This document shows, one piece after another, positions 60,920-64,000 of a stretch of 64,000 nucleotides of DNA. The stretch's first letter is position 1, and each line of letters opens with the position of its first letter. The DNA comes from Paramagnetospirillum caucaseum (GTDB taxonomy: Bacteria > Pseudomonadota > Alphaproteobacteria > Rhodospirillales > Magnetospirillaceae): contig NZ_AONQ01000008.1 in NCBI RefSeq assembly GCF_000342045.1, positions 1 to 64,000 of the forward strand. The letters are read 5' to 3'. The translations under genes were made by a program, and so were the position numbers. The notes beneath the pieces are model-generated. The model had not been told where the DNA came from. It made no database searches and was given only the letters and a program-made list of their open reading frames with translations.

Positions 60920-61993
60920 TCAAGCCTCCGCCAGTTCCTCCACCCGGTCGGTGCAGACCACCCGGTTGCGGCCCTGGCGCTTGGCGCGGTAGAGGGCCGC
61001 GTCGGCGGCGGCCACCAGGTCGGCGGCGGCATGATCGTCCGAGGGCAGCAGGGCGGCGGCGCCGATGGACAGGGTGACGCATTCGGCGGTCAGGCTGGCG
61101 CCATGGGGCAGGTTCATCGCCTGCACCGCCTCCTGGATGCGGTCGGCCACGTGCAGGGCGCCGTCCAGGTCGGTGTTGGGCATGATCACCGCGAATTCCT
61201 CGCCGCCGTAGCGGGCCGCCAGGTCGGCGGGGCGGAACACCTGCTGGTCCAGGGCGGCGGCCACCGCCTTCAGGCAGGTGTCGCCCTTCTGGTGGCCATA
61301 GGTGTCGTTGTAGAGCTTGAAGTGGTCCACATCGACCAGCAGGATGGCCATGGAGGTGCCTTCCCGCTGGTTGTGCAGCCACTCGGCCTCCAGCTTCTCG
61401 TCGAAGGAGCGGCGGTTGGCCAGTCCGGTCAGCCCGTCCTTGACCGCCAGACTCTGCAGCGCCATCTGCGCCAGCTTCTGCTCGGTCTGGTCGCGCAGCG
61501 TCTCCACCACGGCCAGCAGGTTGCCCTCCTCGTCGTAGATGGGGCCGGCATCCACCGCCAGATAGAGGCGCTTCTTCACCTGGGGCATTACGCACCAGTT
61601 CTCGGCCCTGAGGCCGTGGGCGCAGTCGCTGGGCTCGGTGTGGGTGACGTACAGCTGGTCCATGGTGTCGGGGCAGCCCAGCACCACCAGATCGGCCAGG
61701 CAGTGGCGCTCCTGGTCGTAGAAGGCCCGCCAGTGGTTGGTGGTGCCGATCACCTCGTGGGCGGGAACGCCGGTCAGGCGCTCGCAGGCCTTGTTCCAGA
61801 TGATCACCCGCCGCTCGGCGTTGAGGACGAAAGTGGGAACCACAAGATGCTGCATCAGGCGCACGGCGAAGACGTGCGCGGACTCGGTATTGCGTGAGGT
61901 AGGCACCGCTTCCCCCGTGTGACGTTCACGGCCGGCCGCTTCTGTGGCGGTCCTGGCTACTCCCTTGGATGCAATCATGCATGGAACCGGCAT
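60920..61993 (-). CDS. PAS-GGDEF diguanylate cyclase
   Basis: The 357-aa protein has a PAS-like domain (about 45-170) and a GGDEF domain (about 185-350) with an active GGEEF motif. The inhibitory site RPAD lies five residues before GGEEF, so product inhibition is expected. No membrane segment is seen. The ATG at 61993 has GGTGGAATCAG upstream; an ATG at 61978 is an alternative. It makes c-di-GMP, opposing the EAL protein 6 kb away. Confidence 0.93.
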   Translation of the reverse strand: MPVPCMIASKGVARTATEAAGRERHTGEAVPTSRNTESAHVFAVRLMQHLVVPTFVLNAERRVIIWNKACERLTGVPAHEVIGTTNHWRAFYDQERHCLADLVVLGCPDTMDQLYVTHTEPSDCAHGLRAENWCVMPQVKKRLYLAVDAGPIYDEEGNLLAVVETLRDQTEQKLAQMALQSLAVKDGLTGLANRRSFDEKLEAEWLHNQREGTSMAILLVDVDHFKLYNDTYGHQKGDTCLKAVAAALDQQVFRPADLAARYGGEEFAVIMPNTDLDGALHVADRIQEAVQAMNLPHGASLTAECVTLSIGAAALLPSDDHAAADLVAAADAALYRAKRQGRNRVVCTDRVEELAEA

Positions 61994-62038
61994 CTGATTC
62001 CACCGGTTCCGTCAACTCCGCACTCGATCAGAGCGATT

Positions 62039-63616
62039 TCAATGTCCGCCGCCGCCATCGCCCGCGCTGGGGTGGCGGACCGGCTGCAGCAGCGGCAGCA
62101 GCAGCAGGCCCAGCGCGAAGACCAGACCCATCATCAGCAGCACGTCGCCGAACGCCATGGTCATGGCCTCGCGCCGGGTCAGCTGCGACAGCAGCTTGAG
62201 CGCCGCCCGGTCGGCGCCGCCGTCCAGCAGGGGGGCGAGGCGGGCGGACAGTCCGTCCAGCATGCCGGTGGCGGCGCCGCGCGCCGCGGTCAGGGTTTCC
62301 GACAGGCGCAGCATGTGCAGGTCGAGGCGATGGGTCAGGGCGGTGTTGATGGCGGCCAGCCCGATGGCTCCCCCGAGGTTGCGCATCAGGTTGTAGAGCC
62401 CCGAGGCGTTCTGCACCTTGTCGGGCGGCAGATGGCCGAGCGCCACGGCGTTGATGGGCACGAAACAGAACATCAGCGACAGGCCGCGCACCGCCTGGGG
62501 CAGGAACATCTCCCAATAGCCCCATTCCGAGGTCAGGGCGCTGTTCAGCCACAGGCCGCCGCCGAACAGGGCGAGGCCGAGCCCCAGCATGTGGCGCAGG
62601 TCCATGTGGCGGGCCAGATTGCCGGCCAGCGGCGCCGACAGGGCCTGGAAGGCGCCGGTGACCATCATGGTGACGCCGATCTCCAGCGCCGAATAGCCGC
62701 GCACCCGGCCGAGATAGAGGGGGATGACGTAGACCGAGCCGTAGAGTCCGATGCCGATGATGAAGGAATACAGGCAGCCCACGGCGAAATTGCTGTCGGA
62801 AAAGGCCCGCAGATCCACCACCGGATTGCGCGCCGTCAGCTCGCGCCAGACGAAGCCCATTCCGGCCAGGGCCGAGACCAGGGTGGCCAGTACGATGTGG
62901 CCGCTCTCGAACCAGTCGTCGCCGGGGCCTTCCTCCAGCATGTATTGCAGCGAACCCAGGAACACCGCCACCAGGACGATGCCCGCCATGTCGAAGCCCT
63001 TCAGCATGGAGAGCTGCGGCTTTTCATGCCGTCCGCAGGTGAAGACCAGGGCGGCCACCACCACGCCGGGGACCACGTTGATCAGGAACAGCCAGTGCCA
63101 GCTCCAGGTCTCGGTCAGCCAGCCGCCCAGGCTGGGGCCGATGGTCGGGGCCATGGTGGCCACCAGGCCGATCACCACCGACAGGCCGGCCTGCATGCGC
63201 GGCGGAAAGATGATGTAGGTGATGGCGAACACCGTGGGGATCATGGCCCCGCCCAGAAATCCCTGGACGGCGCGGAAGGCGATCATGGATTCGATGCTCC
63301 ACGACATGGCGCAGGCCGCGCTGGCCACGGTGAAGGTGACGCAGGAGGCGAAGAACAGGTAGCGGGTCGAGACCACCCGGGCCAGCCAGCCCGACAGGGG
63401 GATCATCACCACCTCGGCGATCAGGTACGAGGTCTGGACCCAGCTGATCTCCTCGGCCGAGGCCGAGATGCCCGCCTGGATCTGGGCGATGGAGCTGGCG
63501 ACGATCTGGATGTCGAGGATCGCCATGAACATTCCCACCACCATGGCCAGGAATCCCACCCAGTCGCGGGGGGTGACCACCCGGTCGTGGGGGCTGGGCG
63601 GGGCGGGGATGGTCAC
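62039..63616 (-). CDS. EmrB/QacA-family (DHA2) multidrug efflux transporter
   Basis: The 525-aa protein is a major facilitator with about 14 membrane helices. MFMAILDIQIV in the first helix and GFLGGAMIPTVFAI, then IGPSLGGWLTE (motif C) are typical of EmrB. It would export drugs or toxic lipophiles with proton uptake. The GTG at 63616 overlaps the stop of the EmrA-like gene (GTGA), so both are coupled. EmrA bridges EmrB to an outer-membrane channel, which is not in the window. Confidence 0.93.
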   Translation of the reverse strand: MTIPAPPSPHDRVVTPRDWVGFLAMVVGMFMAILDIQIVASSIAQIQAGISASAEEISWVQTSYLIAEVVMIPLSGWLARVVSTRYLFFASCVTFTVASAACAMSWSIESMIAFRAVQGFLGGAMIPTVFAITYIIFPPRMQAGLSVVIGLVATMAPTIGPSLGGWLTETWSWHWLFLINVVPGVVVAALVFTCGRHEKPQLSMLKGFDMAGIVLVAVFLGSLQYMLEEGPGDDWFESGHIVLATLVSALAGMGFVWRELTARNPVVDLRAFSDSNFAVGCLYSFIIGIGLYGSVYVIPLYLGRVRGYSALEIGVTMMVTGAFQALSAPLAGNLARHMDLRHMLGLGLALFGGGLWLNSALTSEWGYWEMFLPQAVRGLSLMFCFVPINAVALGHLPPDKVQNASGLYNLMRNLGGAIGLAAINTALTHRLDLHMLRLSETLTAARGAATGMLDGLSARLAPLLDGGADRAALKLLSQLTRREAMTMAFGDVLLMMGLVFALGLLLLPLLQPVRHPSAGDGGGGH

Positions 63617-64000
63617 CTTCCGGCATCCCTGGTGTCGACCTTGACCACCACCGACAGGCCGGGCCGCAACTGGCCGGCCAGGGGGTGGCCCTCGTCCACC
63701 CGGATGCGCACCGGGATGCGCTGCACCACCTTGGTGAAGTTGCCGGTGGCGTTCTCGGGGGGCAGCAGGCTGAACTTGGCGCCCGAGGCCGGGGCGAAGC
63801 TGTCCACCCGGCCGCCGATCACCGTGCCGGGGAAGGCGTCGACCCTGATCTCCACCCGGTTGCCGGCCTTCATGCGGCCGATCTGGGTTTCCTTGAAATT
63901 GGCGTCGATCCACACGTCGCCCAGGGGAACCACCGCCAGCAGCGTCTGGCCGGGGCGCACGTACTGGCCGTCGCGCACCGCCCGGTTGCCGATCACTCCG
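63613..64000 (-). CDS. EmrA/HlyD-family membrane fusion protein, partial
   Basis: Only the C-terminal part of the gene is present; the N-terminus lies beyond position 64000. The visible part includes VIGNRAVRDGQYVRPGQTLL and WIDANFKETQI, which are the beta-barrel and lipoyl-adjacent motifs of EmrA. It ends with a basic segment and overlaps emrB by four bases. The first visible codon is not a true start; the frame stays open to the window edge. Confidence 0.88.
   Translation of the reverse strand, partial: GVIGNRAVRDGQYVRPGQTLLAVVPLGDVWIDANFKETQIGRMKAGNRVEIRVDAFPGTVIGGRVDSFAPASGAKFSLLPPENATGNFTKVVQRIPVRIRVDEGHPLAGQLRPGLSVVVKVDTRDAGR

Overview
The window is about 64 kb of GC-rich chromosome from an alphaproteobacterium of the Rhodospirillales. 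Gene content and protein style point to Magnetospirillum or a close relative: a sigma-54/FlbD-type flagellar cluster, ubiTUV, a PHB depolymerase, many c-di-GMP and histidine-kinase genes, and an Aer-type oxygen sensor. The genus is inference; no magnetosome gene is present. I see no prophage, insertion sequence, rRNA or CRISPR array. Genes are densely packed, frequently with ATGA, GTGA or TGATG overlaps, and high GC produces long spurious open frames opposite nearly every gene.

Layout. (1) 1-5.2 kb: tRNA-Ala(CGC), a conserved hypothetical, the O2-independent ubiquinone operon ubiT-ubiU-ubiV (minus strand) with an FNR-type box at a class II position, and a divergent receiver/cyclic-nucleotide-binding protein. 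(2) 5.2-23.2 kb: flagellar supercluster, all minus: fliK-flgD-flgE, fliF-fliG-fliH, fliN-flbD-flhA, flhF-flhG, a Pro-rich FliK-like protein, then a J-domain membrane protein. A near-consensus sigma-54 promoter precedes fliK. (3) 23.3-27.5 kb, minus: small membrane protein, MoaB/CinA-like protein, a GNAT-Nudix fusion, argJ and a periplasmic parvulin. (4) 27.8-36.3 kb, plus: gap-pgk (Pgk has an odd Gly/Cys tail), cobM-cobA, a TauE/SafE-SCO copper/oxidase pair, cobB, then phaZ with a PhaR-like operator inside its promoter, and a YcgN-type Cys-cluster protein. (5) 36.3-44.6 kb: gshA (minus); a C-terminally extended panD, queC and a periplasmic binding protein (plus); asnB and a TPR-methyltransferase (minus); an Rrf2 regulator and a flavodoxin that share an operator. 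(6) 44.6-54.9 kb: hybrid kinase, folC, MASE3-like PAS kinase, accD, trpA, trpB and an EAL-CBS-GGDEF protein. (7) 55.1-60.9 kb, plus: a split aerotaxis receptor (PAS protein plus MCP), a double CDGSH protein, gpsA, a lipoprotein, ihfB-lapA-pyrF-trpF. (8) 60.9-64 kb, minus: PAS-GGDEF cyclase and an emrAB-type efflux pair that runs off the window edge.

How it fits together. The genes suit a motile, microaerophilic or facultatively anaerobic cell: quinone synthesis without oxygen under probable FNR control, oxygen taxis feeding a polar flagellum (FlhF/FlhG), copper delivery to a terminal oxidase, PHB turnover, and c-di-GMP enzymes around the chemotaxis genes. The usual alphaproteobacterial run ihfB-lapA-pyrF-trpF-trpB-trpA-accD-folC is broken here between trpF and trpB, with the two halves on opposite strands. 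Three full and one half copy of a multi-hairpin REP-like repeat sit at gene ends, and a second repeat pair shows compensatory stem changes. I found no wholly new multi-gene defence or metabolic system. The most novel-looking items are the split Aer pair, the Rrf2/flavodoxin operator pair, the Pgk tail, the extended PanD, the fliF dyad and the intergenic repeats.
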